Part shown: positions 1-11,391 of the stretch, piece after piece
Position numbering within the stretch: position 1 is the stretch's first letter
How the letters are laid out: every line of letters begins with the position of its first letter
NCBI GenBank assembly: GCA_030737875.1
Contig: CM060920.1
Span: 480,158,861 to 480,222,860, forward strand
Direction: 5' to 3'
Origin: Allium sativum
Lineage: Eukaryota; Streptophyta; Magnoliopsida; Asparagales; Amaryllidaceae
DNA length: 64,000 nt
Position numbers and translations under genes: made by a program
Notes under the pieces: generated by a model
The model's database searches: none
The model's input: the letters and a program-made list of their open reading frames with translations, nothing else
Told to the model about the DNA's origin: nothing

Positions 1-270
1 ACTTGGGGGCTGGGCGTGAAACTTTCCCGCCCAGTCTGTTTGGCTCCAGATTTGAAATTTGAACTGTTTTTGAACTTGGAATTCTCTGAAAACTTCTATG
101 GGCCATAACTGGGTCATACGGACTCCGATTTTCGGAAACTCGGACTCTATTTCGCGTATTTTTCCGAGATGAACGTAATGGCACAGCCCATTTCCCTTGA
201 TACAGATTTTAACATTTAATTCTGCCTTGATTTATGTTATAACATGTTATTCAAAATACGGGTTGTTACA
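1..270 (-). mobile_element. End of an LTR from an unidentified retrotransposon inserted in gypsy-1 gag
   Basis: The sequence ends in ACGGGTTGTTACA at 270, which on the minus strand is the usual LTR start TGTAACAACCCG. From 271 the sequence matches the gag of gypsy-2 (58181 region), whereas 1-270 has no counterpart there, so an element is inserted in gag with its LTR start facing right. The stretch around 100-190 (ATAACTGGGTCATACGGACTCCG and following, a degenerate motif) resembles modules common near the start of plant LTRs. The five bases after it (CTTAT) are the likely target duplication, but the other end lies outside the window. Family unknown. Confidence 0.7.
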
Positions 271-1037
271 CTTATTCTGAGATCTATTCTTGCCTCCACC
301 GCCTGCTTGCGGCTTCAGCCCTTCTGCAGATGCAGCCTCAGTCTTTGACTTAGGGTAAAGACTCTCTGATCTCAAAGCTTTCCCCACAATTGACTCAAAA
401 GTCTCATTGATGTGGTTGATAAGCCCCTCCCCTAAGTATCCATCCAACCCAGTAATGAACTTCTCATTCTTCTTCTCAGGAGTATCGATAAGAGATAGTC
501 CATACTTCGACAAAGTGTCGAACTCAGCAATATAGTCAGAGACTGCCCTACCATTCTGCTTGAGTTCCAAGAATCTCTTAAACAATACTGACTTCTGGGC
601 AGCTGGAATAAACTTCTCGCTAAAGCGAGCTTTGAACTGATCCCAAGTAACCTGATCTTCTGGAGTAGCTGTTCTAATGGCATTCCACCAATTCATCGCT
701 CGCCCCTGCAGCTGACGAGACGCTAGCCTTCTCTTCATCGCATCCTCGATACCCAAGTCGTCGAAGATACGATCACAGCTATCCAACCAATCCTGAACAT
801 CTGTGGCCGACTCCGTTCCGTGGAACGGCTTCCCACCAAGGTTAGTGTAATCCTTGCACAACTTGGCGAAATCGCCCTAGGCGCCTGCACTACTGGACCA
901 CCACCAATTCCGGGATTGGGAACTGCCCCTTGCACCTCCCTAAGCAATTCTCTCATGAGGTCAGTAAACATCGCCCTCATATCAGCAGCATTCCCATTAT
1001 TGGCTCCCCTACCAGCACCTCTAGCATATCGGCTCAT
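271..1037 (-). pseudogene. Ty3/gypsy gag, 5' part, frameshifted and truncated (gypsy-1)
   Basis: Minus-strand gag of a Ty3/gypsy element, the structural protein that packages element RNA. The start codon is at 1035-1037 and the N-terminus (MSRYARGAGRGANNGN) matches that of gypsy-2 gag. The retrotransposon-gag domain follows (DWLDSCDRIF, WWNAIR, FKARFSEKFIP, YIAEFDTLS). One base is missing near 874-877 relative to gypsy-2, so the N-terminal 50-odd residues are out of frame with the rest. The 3' end, including the zinc knuckles, is cut off at 270 by another insertion. At 556-558 it keeps a CAG codon where gypsy-2 has a TAG stop. It is non-functional as it stands. Confidence 0.9.
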
Positions 1038-1236
1038 CGTTAATCTGTAAAAGGGGAAACGATTAACGACCTCATAGTGGTGCTAGTGCAGTACGACTTC
1101 ATTCTTATACTACTTATAGTATATATATAGCTTTTGAAAACCAAAGTAATCACAAATACGCGCTCTCATATACGTACTATCTCTCCCTAGTGTCTTTCCC
1201 AAGGTTAACTACGCAACCTAGAGCTCTGATACCAAA
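1038..1236 (-). other. gypsy-1 leader with primer-binding site at 1223-1234
   Basis: Untranslated leader between the 5' LTR and gag. On the minus strand TGGTATCAGAGC (1223-1234) lies two bases from the LTR end and is complementary to the 3' end of plant initiator-Met tRNA, so it is the primer-binding site. The remainder matches the gypsy-2 leader (58664-58866). No other signal seen. Confidence 0.88.
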
Positions 1237-2002
1237 TGTGACGGCCCGCCCCGCACCAACCGACATTTCCTCCGAAAGTGCGTTGTACACATGTCCAGTA
1301 GGCACGGGACGGATCGTCAGAAGGAAAGGAAAGAAGGAAGTGAACTAACAAGGAACCTGTAAAATGTCTCACAGCGCATGGAACAAAATATAATAACAAC
1401 ATATTTGACATAAAATAGGTGAGACAATGCATAAGCTGAAAACAAACTAACATAGCAGCGGAAAATCCAAGTACAGCTTATGATCCAAAGCTAACATTAT
1501 TACAACTTTTCAAACTGTCTCAAAAAGCAAAGGTAAGATAAAGGAGGTACACTACTAATGCCCAAGTAGCGACCACCAATGACACAGGGAGAATATCTAT
1601 ATATCATACGTGGAAGCCTCCTACTCGCCTCCGAATCAGCTACTCGCGCATCACCAGCTAACCTGTCTCTAGTCTGCTCGTGTGAGCACCCAGAGTAATA
1701 AGAGGAGACATAAAACTCTGGGTCAGACATAAAGCCTAGTATGAGCAATAAGCATCTAAACAGAACAATAACAGGTAGATTAAAACATACCTGAACCTGG
1801 ACCTACAACCAAAGAGTTAGCACTACATACTGTACAACACTCTAAGGTGCCATTTCAAATGGTGTAAAGATAACGAGGGTGGGGGTGTGCATGTCATAGT
1901 GATGGCAAACAATCAAGCATAACAACCATCCTCACATCTCTCACTCAGTGCATAAAGCATACGATATTCACCACTTCGATCACCCAACATACCTTGCTAT
2001 GA

Positions 2003-2300
2003 TCACTTTGCCCCATGAAGTCATAAATCGCTTCACTGCACTGATACATAGACACAAATCCTTCGCTATGTCCACTTTGCCCCATGGAGTCACAATGACG
2101 CACTGGCTCATAGCCTTAATAATCCTTTACTATGTCCACTCTGCCCCATGGAGTCACAATGACCCCACTGTACTGGCTCATAGTCTTACTACGCATTACT
2201 TTGCCCCATGAAGTCACAATGACTTCACTGCACTGATAACGTAGTCTTGCTACCATCACCTTGCCCCTCGAGTCATAATGACTCTACTGCACTGATAAGT
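2003..2300. repeat. About 65-70 bp tandem repeats in the gypsy LTR
   Basis: About five degenerate copies containing TTTGCCCCATGGAGTCACAA, TGACCCCACTGCACTG and CTCATAG. The same array appears in both gypsy-2 LTRs (38977-39290 and 59627-59935) with small differences. Role unknown; tandem repeats in LTRs often overlap transcriptional control regions. Confidence 0.8.
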
Positions 2301-2465
2301 AGCCCATCATCCATTTTCAGTGGTGAATCAAAGTTATGAACGTCGACAACTCCTTAGCACACGTCCCGCAGCAAAGCCCAACCACGAAGTGAACTCATTG
2401 GTTCCTCATTGGATCTTGAGCTCTAACTTCCACTTGGACTACCTTTGCATCTCGGGTTATTGGTC

Positions 2466-2850
2466 ATCACCGGATCGGTTCGGATCTCCCCCTACTCACC
2501 AGTTCGGTTCGGATCGGGGTACTCCTTCTTTGCTGGATCGGATCGGGTCACCATCACCTCAGCGGGTCGGAGTCCCCATGTCCAATCGCCATCATCGGTT
2601 CGGGTCGGAGTCCTCCAATGTGCCACGGTTCGGATCGGGTCCTTCTCATCACCCCGATTCCGGTCGTAGTCTCCAAGCCTCGTCGAAGTACATCGGTTCG
2701 GGTCGGGGTACCATGGCGGATCGGGTCGGAGAACACCAGGCGGGTCGGATTGGACGATGCATGCCACGGGAAGAGCGAATAGATCGAAGAGTAAAGTATG
2801 GGAGCGGATCGGGTCCCCCCTCCGTTCCGATCCGGATCGGTCTGTTTTCT
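2466..2850. repeat. GGATCGG/GGTTCGG-rich cluster in the gypsy LTR
   Basis: More than ten degenerate repeats around the heptads GGATCGG, GGTTCGG and GGGTCGG, spaced about 15-40 bp. It is a GC-rich island in an AT-rich LTR. Homologous but shorter or rearranged clusters lie at 39450-39820 and, split by the CACTA element, at 60105-60230 and 63498-63730. Open frames in several phases (up to 238 aa) are by-products of the low stop-codon content and are not conserved. Confidence 0.75.
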
Positions 2851-3828
2851 GCACTTTTCCAGCAAGCAGTTTTACGCCACTCGACGGCGTTTTCGACTAT
2901 TCCAACTATTCTAATCAATCACAAAGCATACCATACAGTCATAGCAACATGCATAATCAACCACAAACAACAATATAATAGGTTAAAATGGATCAAACTT
3001 AGCCAAAACCCCATATTTTCCCTTAAGCATGTTTAGGTGAAACTAATGATATGATTAGCAAAACTTAATCAAATAAACCCAAATTCATATCAGAGGTCTA
3101 AAACATCATTTCGAATTTTATAAATATTTTTCCAGAATTTTATCATGTTTAAATTCGCTAATCAACACTAATTACCCTTAATTAACCATAATTAGTGAGG
3201 AACTATGCAAATCACTCACTGAAATAAATCTCTGATTTGATGCGAATCCCAATGCTAAACAGCAGCTCCCATGTTGATTTGGTGTAGATCTCCCTTGATT
3301 TGATGTTGCTAAGCTTAATCTTTGGTTAGAAGATGATTTGGAGGTGATTTAGAGATTGGAGGCCATTTTTAGGGTTTCTAGGAGGTAAGTGGAGGCTAGA
3401 AAACTGAAATGGAATGATTCTCTAACTCTTTTCAGCCTCCCCATAACCCTAATCCCGAAATGGGTTATGGGCCCATTCACTAATCACCCTATTTGGCCCG
3501 GTTAAGCTGTTTTTCACCTTCCAAACCTTATTTCAGCCATATCTCCCAAACGGTAAGTCCGTTTTTCACATATGACCATCTACGGAAAGGTAAACCATCA
3601 AACAAAACTAATGGAAATGGTATTAGGTCAAAATTCCTTTCCAATCAAAAGTTATGGCCAAAACAAGATCAGCTAGGGGCAAAATGGTCATTCAAAAATC
3701 GACAAAAATCATGAACATGGGAAATGAGTCAAATGGTTGTTTCCCAAAGTTACATGACCATACGACTTCATATGGGAAAGAAATAAATATTCTACGATCC
3801 TCCGATGCGTAGAATGCGGGTTGTTACA

Positions 3829-4883
3829 ACTGGGCTGATTATAAGTGGTCAAAGCAGCGGCGGGGGGTACGTCAGTGTAGGTTCTGACGGTTTACGGGTG
3901 TGCACATACTCCGGATTGGGAAAAAGCAGGCACTGGGTACTAGTAGTTATACGCTGTGCATCTTGAATCGTGTCGGGTCGCTATCATAAGTATTGATACA
4001 CCTTATGGTGGGACCAGCACAGGGTATCTACACGCAAGAGAGGGCCGATTGACACAGACACATGGAACATGAATACAAGTAGGGAGCCGATCGATAGGGT
4101 AGTAAAGGTACATCTAACATGTTCATGGCAATTAGGCTGATTGAGGTGGAATCCTCACGATAGATGTACACCTGAAGGCTACCACAATTACGGGGGTTGG
4201 GATCACGATTATCATTTTATACAGATTACTAGTTGGGACACTAGTTAGGTGGTGCAGAGATAAATATAGAAATCAGATCAATAAAGTAGTAGCGAAGCAG
4301 AGAAAAAGTAGAAGCACATTCAGTTCACCTTGCACTTATCTTGTCTTTAGTTACCTTGTTTTTATGGTATTGTCCTGTTTTCGGTTTATTCATGTCATGA
4401 TCCTTTATCTTGTTTGCATGTTGAAAGATCACTGGACTTACCAGACTTATGTCTAACCAAGTTTGTTTTTCGCCTCTTTTCTTCCGTCCCCCCCCCCCCC
4501 CAAGGTATTCAGGGAGGGAATAGCTCAGCCTACCTTGGACCTCTTTTCTTTCCAAGCTTGAAGATTAGTTGGTGTATCGCTTTGACTCTCTCTCTTCCAC
4601 TGCTGTGGCTGGTTCTTGCTTTATCGGGGAATATCATTGTTACTATGCTTCTTTTATTCTTACAAGTTTTTAAATCAAGACAAAAGTTCTATGTATTACA
4701 TTTAAGTATGATTGAGGAAATTGTTGTAAAAGCTTGACTGAATTAAGTTGTTTATAAAATGACTTTATTTTCCACTGCTTTATTTGTCTATCTTGTAATT
4801 TATCTGCATCTTTTACCTATAATGCTCCACCGAAGTTAAGGCATTCCCTCTATGAGTGACCTTAACGGAGGTGGGTTGTTTCA
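3829..4883 (+). mobile_element. Element A 5' LTR, right-hand part
   Basis: About 1.05 kb matching 10340-11391, the end of the 3' LTR of A, at roughly 90-95 percent by eye, and ending in GTTTCA at 4883. A PBS-like sequence follows. The left three quarters of this LTR must lie left of the gypsy-1 insertion, outside the window. A run of 13-15 C at about 4488-4501 is replaced in the other LTR by a short C-rich stretch. The 107-codon frame at 4414-4737 does not survive in the second LTR. Confidence 0.85.
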
Positions 4884-4884
4884 C

Positions 4885-4897
4885 TTGCTATTAGAGC
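4885..4897 (+). other. Element A primer-binding site, two mismatches
   Basis: TTGCTATTAGAGC directly follows the LTR end. Compared with the canonical TTGGTATCAGAGC (initiator-Met tRNA) there are two substitutions, in keeping with an old copy. Confidence 0.65.
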
Positions 4898-7131
4898 TGA
4901 AGGTTACCGGATCAGATAAAAGATTCAAAAAATTATTTTCAAAACGGTTTTAAAAGAAGCATTTTCAAAAGAAAAGTTTTGTTTTAAAGGCGCGTTCCCC
5001 AAAGCCATATGCGCTATCTTTTAATCCTCTGTTTGAACCCTTGTTTCCTTCTTTCCTGAGTCTCCGGGGCTCCTAGCTTTCTGGGAGGTAACCTCATCGC
5101 GACATGGTTCCGTAGGCTCGACGAGACTACGACACTTGTCAAAGGGCAAACAAGTGCCTAACTTCCATCTATAGCCGTAGTAGTTTCAACTGCGGCTAAT
5201 TTTCTTTCGTGCTTTGTAGGATTCTCCATGCGATGGAGGCAGCTTTCGAGTGACCTGTCAACAAGTTACACAAGGATGGCAAAGGTGAAAATGAGGGAGT
5301 TTGGCTAAGGAGCATAGCACAAGGATGAAGAACTCATGCTTATGGACTTGGTTCACAAAGGAGGGGAGGAAAGAATAGTAAAACCTAAAACAAAAGGAAG
5401 TATCTTTATTTTGGTATAACGGGTCGTATAATTAAGGGCAAGGGAAAGAACAAAAGACAGGATTTTCCGGAAGGCAAGTGCATGCTTTCACCACCAGCAT
5501 ACCTGAGAGAGAGGTAGTAAGGTTTCTGTTTAAAAGCTTAGTTTTTTTTCTTGATCATCCTGCTAGTACTCTTTTTGATTTTTGCGCTTCACATTCGTTT
5601 ATATCTGCTTCCATAGTTGAGTCTCTGCACACAGAGCATGTATAGTAGAGGACCCCATTATTGTCTCAAGTCCAATTTGTGGTTTGGCTCATTTATCTTT
5701 GGTTTGTAAGGATTTGAGATACTTATGTTTTCAGTTTCATGGGCTATGGGTTGATTCTAGGCATGAATTAATTAGCTAGTAATTATGAAAGGAGGACAGT
5801 TAGACTTTCAACTTGCCTCGGGAATACCCTAGAAATTTCGTGCGATCCTAAGGGATCAGTTTGTCTTAGCCACCTAGAATCACTTTATCTATTTATCGAT
5901 GATTTTCGATCCGTTAGAGTAGTCCATGAGTACGCAGATGTTTTTTGATTAAGGTTAGGAGTTTTCCCCCTAAAAACTCGAGATAGACTTCCGCATATAT
6001 CTAGTTGACATTGCAAAGTCGGTTATGTGATCAATGATAGTTTTGGAGCAGGATTGGCCAGGATAGCCAGAGTCGATTAAGTGCTCAATTGTTTGGTTGT
6101 TTTACTAGTGTCATCTCACATAAATCGTCTAAATTCGGAGGAGGTATTCCTTGTGTGCTTGTCTAATATTGGTTTAGGCCTTTGGGGCTTGTACTTGAGG
6201 GATGTCAAGTTCAACTAGGAAGGTTTGCGTGAGAGACATCGACCCTCAGATTTATGACATGAGGGATAAGCTAAGTAGAAGAGAGACCTTTTATCATCTT
6301 TGTATATACACTTGGTATCATGGTTAACTTCTGTTTATCTTGGAAAGATAGTTCGACAACATTGGATAACCTCTAGCATAGTAAATGATCGAGATTCTTT
6401 ACTAGTGGGTTTTGTAAATGAAGATCAAGAAGCTTAACAATCATGAAGTTAAATTAGTTAAGGTACAGTGGAGTGAATCTCAAAGAAGATGTGACTTAGA
6501 AGACTGAAGACTATATACGCGCATCATACCCTTTTTGAGGGTATATCCTTGATTCCTCCTTTTTCTGTAATATTTATTTGCATGCTAGTCTTTATCTTTT
6601 AAGTTTATCCTCTCGGTCCTATCCTCGATCCTTAGGTAGAAGCCAATGGATGAAAACATGTATTTGAGACATGTTATGATTGATGGTTGCAAGTGTTTGC
6701 TAGTGGTTGCCCGTGGATGCATATACACACATTAGGCACTAGATCGTCTCAGTCACTTTCATATTGCATATGCATATGATTGTATTTGTATATGGATTGA
6801 AACTTGATGTGTTATCATATGGATGTTGCATATGGATGAGTGAATATGCACACATATAGTATTTACATGATTAGAGATATTTGCAAACATATTGGACGCA
6901 TGACATTCTCATGATTCGCATTAAGGAGGTCAACTGGATTAGTAGACCGCCTGATTTTGCACTAGTAAGAGACATATACACACACTCTGCATATGGTCAT
7001 ATGGCATTAGAAGTCTTTTAAGGACAATGGATGCTAGTGGATGATGGATGAGTAGATGGATGATTGGATGTTAAGATGCATTCTTCTTAACTTGAAGATT
7101 TCGGGGATGAACTCCTTTAAGGAGGGGAGAA
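4898..7131 (+). pseudogene. Element A interior: decayed, deleted gag-pol remnant
   Basis: A 2.2 kb interior with no long open frame. Two relics can be read by conceptual translation on the plus strand. At about 5901-5970 there is a degenerate match to the segment before the RT of gypsy polyproteins (VVHEYADVF, then a stop). At about 6427-6515 there is the LVKVQW-type tail of the integrase/chromodomain, ending in stops. Only about 0.5 kb separates them, so protease, most of RT, RNase H and integrase have been lost. A polypurine tract (TAAGGAGGGGAGAA, 7118-7131) precedes the 3' LTR, and TTTCGGGGATGAA (7100-7112) is the block seen next to polypurine tracts of chromoviruses. The remaining 4898-5900 and 6520-7090 hold nothing I recognise. 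Confidence 0.65.
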
Positions 7132-8881
7132 TGTAACACCCTGAATTTTCTGAGAATATTAAAATTAATAAATTCAAGAACACTTAATTTTTAGAAGAAG
7201 AATTAAGTGAAATGGGTCGCGCTATTACGTTCGTCTCAAAATTTTGGTCAAGATAGACATTTGGTTTGCATAAAACAGATACCTTATGAAGAAGTTATTA
7301 AGCCTTGAAGTTTGTATGCATATGAGAAAAATATATATATACATAGATATATATATAAAAATTAAATAAATAAATATGCAAAAAAGTTCTAAACAGCGAA
7401 TCGGGAAGGGGAATAACCGAATCGGCCCGTTTTTGAGGTCGACCCGACCCTGCTGGGTCGACTAGGGGTTGATTCAGAGTGATTGGCTATCAACCCGTGG
7501 GCCGATTCGCTCTAAGGTAGATGTGGCATCTGATTGGTTCTGATGGACTCCTTGCTGAGTCATTAGGGCTGATGTGGCTATTCTATCTTGTCTGAGTAGC
7601 TTTAATTGCTCTAGGTTAATCTGACGGTTCCTATTAAATCAAACTTCTATATAAGCAACCTAAATCTAAACCCTAAGCCACACAAAAATATTCCTAGAGC
7701 CGTCATGCCATCAATGGTGAACCTAGAATTGCCATCATCTCTTTCAACTCAAAGGCAAGATAGAAGCTACATCAAAATCAAATCAAAACTAAGAGAATTC
7801 AACGATCTACATCAAAGGCGAGCAATTCAGTTTCAGAATACAGATCTCTGAAATCAAGTTTTTCCTTTTGATTGTAAGTGTAGTTATCTTTCAGATGCGA
7901 ATAAATTAAAGACATGATTTGTAATGAACTGTAAAATAGAATTGTATCAAGTTGTATGTGATGTTGATTCATGTTTATTAATGTCTATTCTATCATATAT
8001 GCCTATGAACTATTATGGTCTATTGAACCTATCATGTTATGTGGAAATTGGTGAGTAAACCTATGATGTTGTATAAGAATTTGGGAATGAAATTATCATA
8101 TGTAAGTTTGGTGATATTATGATACATACAAGTTTTAGGCTAAGTCATGTCATTTATGCCTAATTGTTTAGAGCCATTATGCATATATGTTTAGCTCTAC
8201 GACCTTATATGTTTAGATCTACAACTTTATATGTTATATCCATATGCCTTTTTGATAGATCTAATTTGCAAGTTCACCACTACATGCCAAGTTTAACTTA
8301 CATAGTTTTATGTAAATTCATATGCTTATGGTTCATGTTGCATAGATCAAATTTGCAAGTTCATAGTTAAAAGTATATTGTTCTATGCCAAATCCATGTG
8401 ACATATGTGTAGTTAGATCCATACTTTTGTATGATGTTGGAATGTTGCAAAGTTCCTTTTTTCCCCCTTTTTGTTTTATAAGTTAGGCTAAACTATCGAG
8501 CCTAACATTCTATGTAATTTTGCGAACGTACAACGGGGGTAACATTGGGGAAAACATGAAATTACATGTAACACATAAGCATGATAAGTGGCATTAAAAT
8601 GGTATAATCTATATACCTAAAATTTTGAACGTGATTTAGAAGGAAAGTGGGCCATGACAATAATTGATTTATAATTTACATATAAATATGTAGGATAAAC
8701 ATGAAAAATTACATGGCATAGATTAGTTCATGAAATGGTATATTTAGTATACCATTAATTGTGAGCATAATTAAAAGGATAATTATGACATAATTAAATT
8801 GGGAATAATTTACATATGGAATTTGTCATAAATAAAAAATATGTAAATTTAGAAAGGACGAATATGCCTAACCCAAGATTT

Positions 8882-9078
8882 GACTGAGTTGTGGTGTAAA
8901 ACTGCCCGGAACCGACCGGCACGTCAAGTGACCACAACAATACCTGTCTAATGTGGGTGGTTAGTGCATTGAGTCCAAAAAGGACTCGAGGTTAGACTGA
9001 GTTGTGGTGTAAAACTGCCCGGAACCGACTAGCACATCCAGTGATCACAACAATACCTGTCTAATGTGAGTGGTTGGT
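8882..9078 (+). repeat. 113 bp tandem duplication in the LTR of A
   Basis: Two copies starting at 8882 and 8995, each beginning GACTGAGTTGTGGTGTAAAA and continuing with CTGCCCGGAACCGAC, then ACAACAATACCTGTCTAATG. A few substitutions separate them. Confidence 0.9.
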
Positions 9079-9142
9079 GCTTTAATAAAGCTAAGTCAAG
9101 ATTGGTAGGGTTAAGTCAATTAAGGAAACACTTAACCAATTC

Positions 9143-9432
9143 AACATGTTAACTAAACTGATGGGTGAGGTTAAGTAAATTTAGAATACTAAACCGTTAT
9201 AACATGTTAATTAGACAAGTGGGTGAGGTTAAGTAAATTTAGAACATTTAACCGTTATAACATGTTAATTAGACAAGTGGGTGAGGTTAAGTAAATTTAG
9301 AACATTTAACCGTTATAACATGTTAATTAGACAAGTGGGTGAGGTTAAGTAAATTTCGAACACTTAACCTTTATAACATGTTAATTAGACAAGTGGGTGA
9401 GGTTAAGTAAATTTAGAAACACTTAACCAATA
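9143..9432 (+). repeat. 58 bp tandem repeat, about five copies
   Basis: Units begin with AACATGTTAA at 9143, 9201, 9259, 9317 and 9375; the last four are exactly 58 bp apart. Each unit contains GGTTAAGT and, 12-13 bases on, (A)CTTAACC or a close variant, so each could fold into a short hairpin. Confidence 0.92.
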
Positions 9433-9807
9433 TAACTTGATTTATGGAAAGGTTAAGATAAAATAAGAGGGGAACTCTTAACCAATATAACTTGATTTAT
9501 AGTAGGGTTAAGTTAACACAAGAAGGCAACACTTAACCAAAGTAACATGACATGTAGATGGGTTAAGTTAACTTGAATTGATTGATGACACTTAACCAAT
9601 ACAACAAGATGAATACGTGGGGTTAAGTTAACAAGAAACATTTGACCAATATAACTTGAAGAACGAACGGGGTTAAATTAATAGGAAACACTTAACCGAT
9701 CCAACATGATAAGTAAGGAGGGTCAACTTAATAAGAAATGCTAAACCAACATGACATGATGAATGAGTGGGTTAAGTTAACATAAGCGGACAACACTTAA
9801 CTAATAT

Positions 9808-10250
9808 GGCGTAATGTGTGGGAGGGTTAAGTACATATCGGGTTGGTGGGTAATATTAGTAAATATAGGCCCATAAAACTTAACCATTAAGTAAACATGC
9901 TTGAATCAGTGGAAGGGTTAAGTTCATATCGTGTTGGTGGGTAATATTAGTAAATATAGGCCCACTATACTTAACTATTAAATAAACATGCTTGAATCAG
10001 TGGAAGGGTTAAGTACATATCGGGTTGGTGGGTAATATTAGTAAATATAGGCCCACAAAACTTAACTATTAAATACACATGCTTGAATCAATGGGAGGGT
10101 TAAGTACATCTCGTGTAGGTGGGTAATATTAGTACATATAGGCCCACAAAACTTAACCGTTTATTAGAAATGCTTCAATCGATGGGAGGGTTAAGTACAT
10201 ATCGGGTTGGTGGGTAATATTAGTAAATATAGGCCCACAAACTTAACCAA
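9808..10250 (+). repeat. 91 bp tandem repeat, about five copies
   Basis: Units with GCTTGAATCA at 9899, 9990, 10081 and 10172 (exact 91 bp spacing), plus a partial unit before them. Each holds GGGTTAAGTACATATCGGG, GGTGGGTAATATTAGTAAAT and CTTAAC(C/T). They are part of the larger GGTTAAGT/ACTTAACC array. Confidence 0.92.
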
Positions 10251-11391
10251 CAGGAAACCCTAGTAACGGGGACCCATTTCAATAGTAACCCACATGGATG
10301 TATCACGGTACCCTGAACTTGGTAGGGTGGGGCATGTTTATTGGGCTGATTATAAGCAGTCAAAGCAGCGGCAGGGGGTACGTCAGTGTAGGTTCCGACG
10401 GTTTACGAGCATGCATGTACTCCGGAGTGGGAAAAAGCAGGCACTGGGTACTAGTAGTTATACACTGTGCATCTTGAATCGTGTCGGGTCGCTATCATAA
10501 GGATTGATACACCTTATGGTTGGACCAGCACAGGGTATCTACACGCAAGAGAGGGGCGATTGACACAGACACATGGAACATGAATACAAGTAGGGAGCCG
10601 ATCGATAGGGTAGTAAGGGTACATCTAACATGTTCATGGCAATTAGGCTGATTGAGGTGGAATCCTCACGATAGATGTACACCTGAAGGCTACCACAATT
10701 ACGGGGGTTGGGATCACGATTATCATTTTATACAGATCACTAGTTGGGTCATTACTTAGGTGGTGCAAAGATAAATATAGAAATCAGATTAACAGAGTAG
10801 TAGCGAAGCTGAGAAAAAGTAGAAGCGCATTCAGTTCACCTTGCACTTATCTTGTCTTTAGTTACCTTGTTTTCATGGTATTGTCCTATTTTCGGTTTAT
10901 TTATGTCATGATCCTTTACCTTGTTTGCATGATGAAAGATCACTGGACGTACCAGACTTATGTCTGACCTAGTTTGTTTTTCGCCTCTTTTCTTCCGTCC
11001 CCCCTCCAGGTAGTCAAGGAGGGAATAGCTCAGCCTAACTTGGACCTCTTCTCTTTCCAAGCTTAAAGATTAGTTGGTGTATCGCTTTGGACTCTCTCTC
11101 TCTTCCACTACTATGGCTGGTTCATGCTTTATCGGGGAATACCATTGTTTTTATGCTTCTTTTATTCTTGGAAGTTTTTAAATCAAGACAGAAGTTCTAT
11201 GTATTACATTTAAGTATGATTGAGGAAATTGTTGTAAAAGCTTGACTGAATTAAGTTGTTTATAAAATGACTTTATTTTCTGCTGCTTTATTTGTTTGTC
11301 GTGTAATTTATCTGCATCTTTTACCTATAATGCTCCACCGAAATTAAGGCATTCCCTCTGTGAGTGACCTTAATGGAGGTGGGGTGTTTCA

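Larger units (their letters stand above)
1237..3828 (-). mobile_element. gypsy-1 5' LTR (about 2.6 kb)
   Basis: A TGTGACGGCC...GGGTTGTTACA segment, homologous along its length to the gypsy-2 LTRs at 38217-40842 and 58867-64000. It starts next to a primer-binding site, so it is the 5' LTR of a minus-strand element. It is inserted in the 5' LTR of element A: position 3829 resumes sequence matching 10340 onward in the intact LTR of A, and ACTGG (3829-3833) would be the target duplication. Inside are two repeat zones, given separately. Small open frames here are not conserved in the other LTRs. Confidence 0.9.
7132..11391 (+). mobile_element. Element A 3' LTR (4.26 kb)
   Basis: It runs from TGTAACACCC, immediately after a polypurine tract, to GTTTCA at 11391. 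The last kilobase matches the 5' LTR remnant at 3829-4883. It contains no convincing gene; the middle third is occupied by three families of tandem or inverted repeats (8882-10260). GGTTA at 11392-11396 would be one copy of the target duplication; the other is outside the window. Confidence 0.85.

Noticed and set aside
1..270. Part of gypsy-1 gag or its downstream region
   Set aside because: It ends in a typical LTR terminus and shares nothing with gypsy-2 at the corresponding place.
2320..3036. 238-codon open frame in the gypsy LTR
   Set aside because: It arises from the GGATCGG repeats; the homologous frames in the other LTRs stop or shift early and no domain is visible.
4414..4737. 107-codon open frame in the LTR of A
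   Set aside because: Crosses a poly-C run and is not open in the homologous part of the other LTR (10900-11230).
9143..10250. CRISPR-like regular repeats
   Set aside because: Units are contiguous without unique spacers and lie in a plant LTR.
9100..10255. Telomere-like repeat
   Set aside because: The motif GGTTAAGT is not the plant telomere heptamer TTTAGGG, and it is not in simple tandem.
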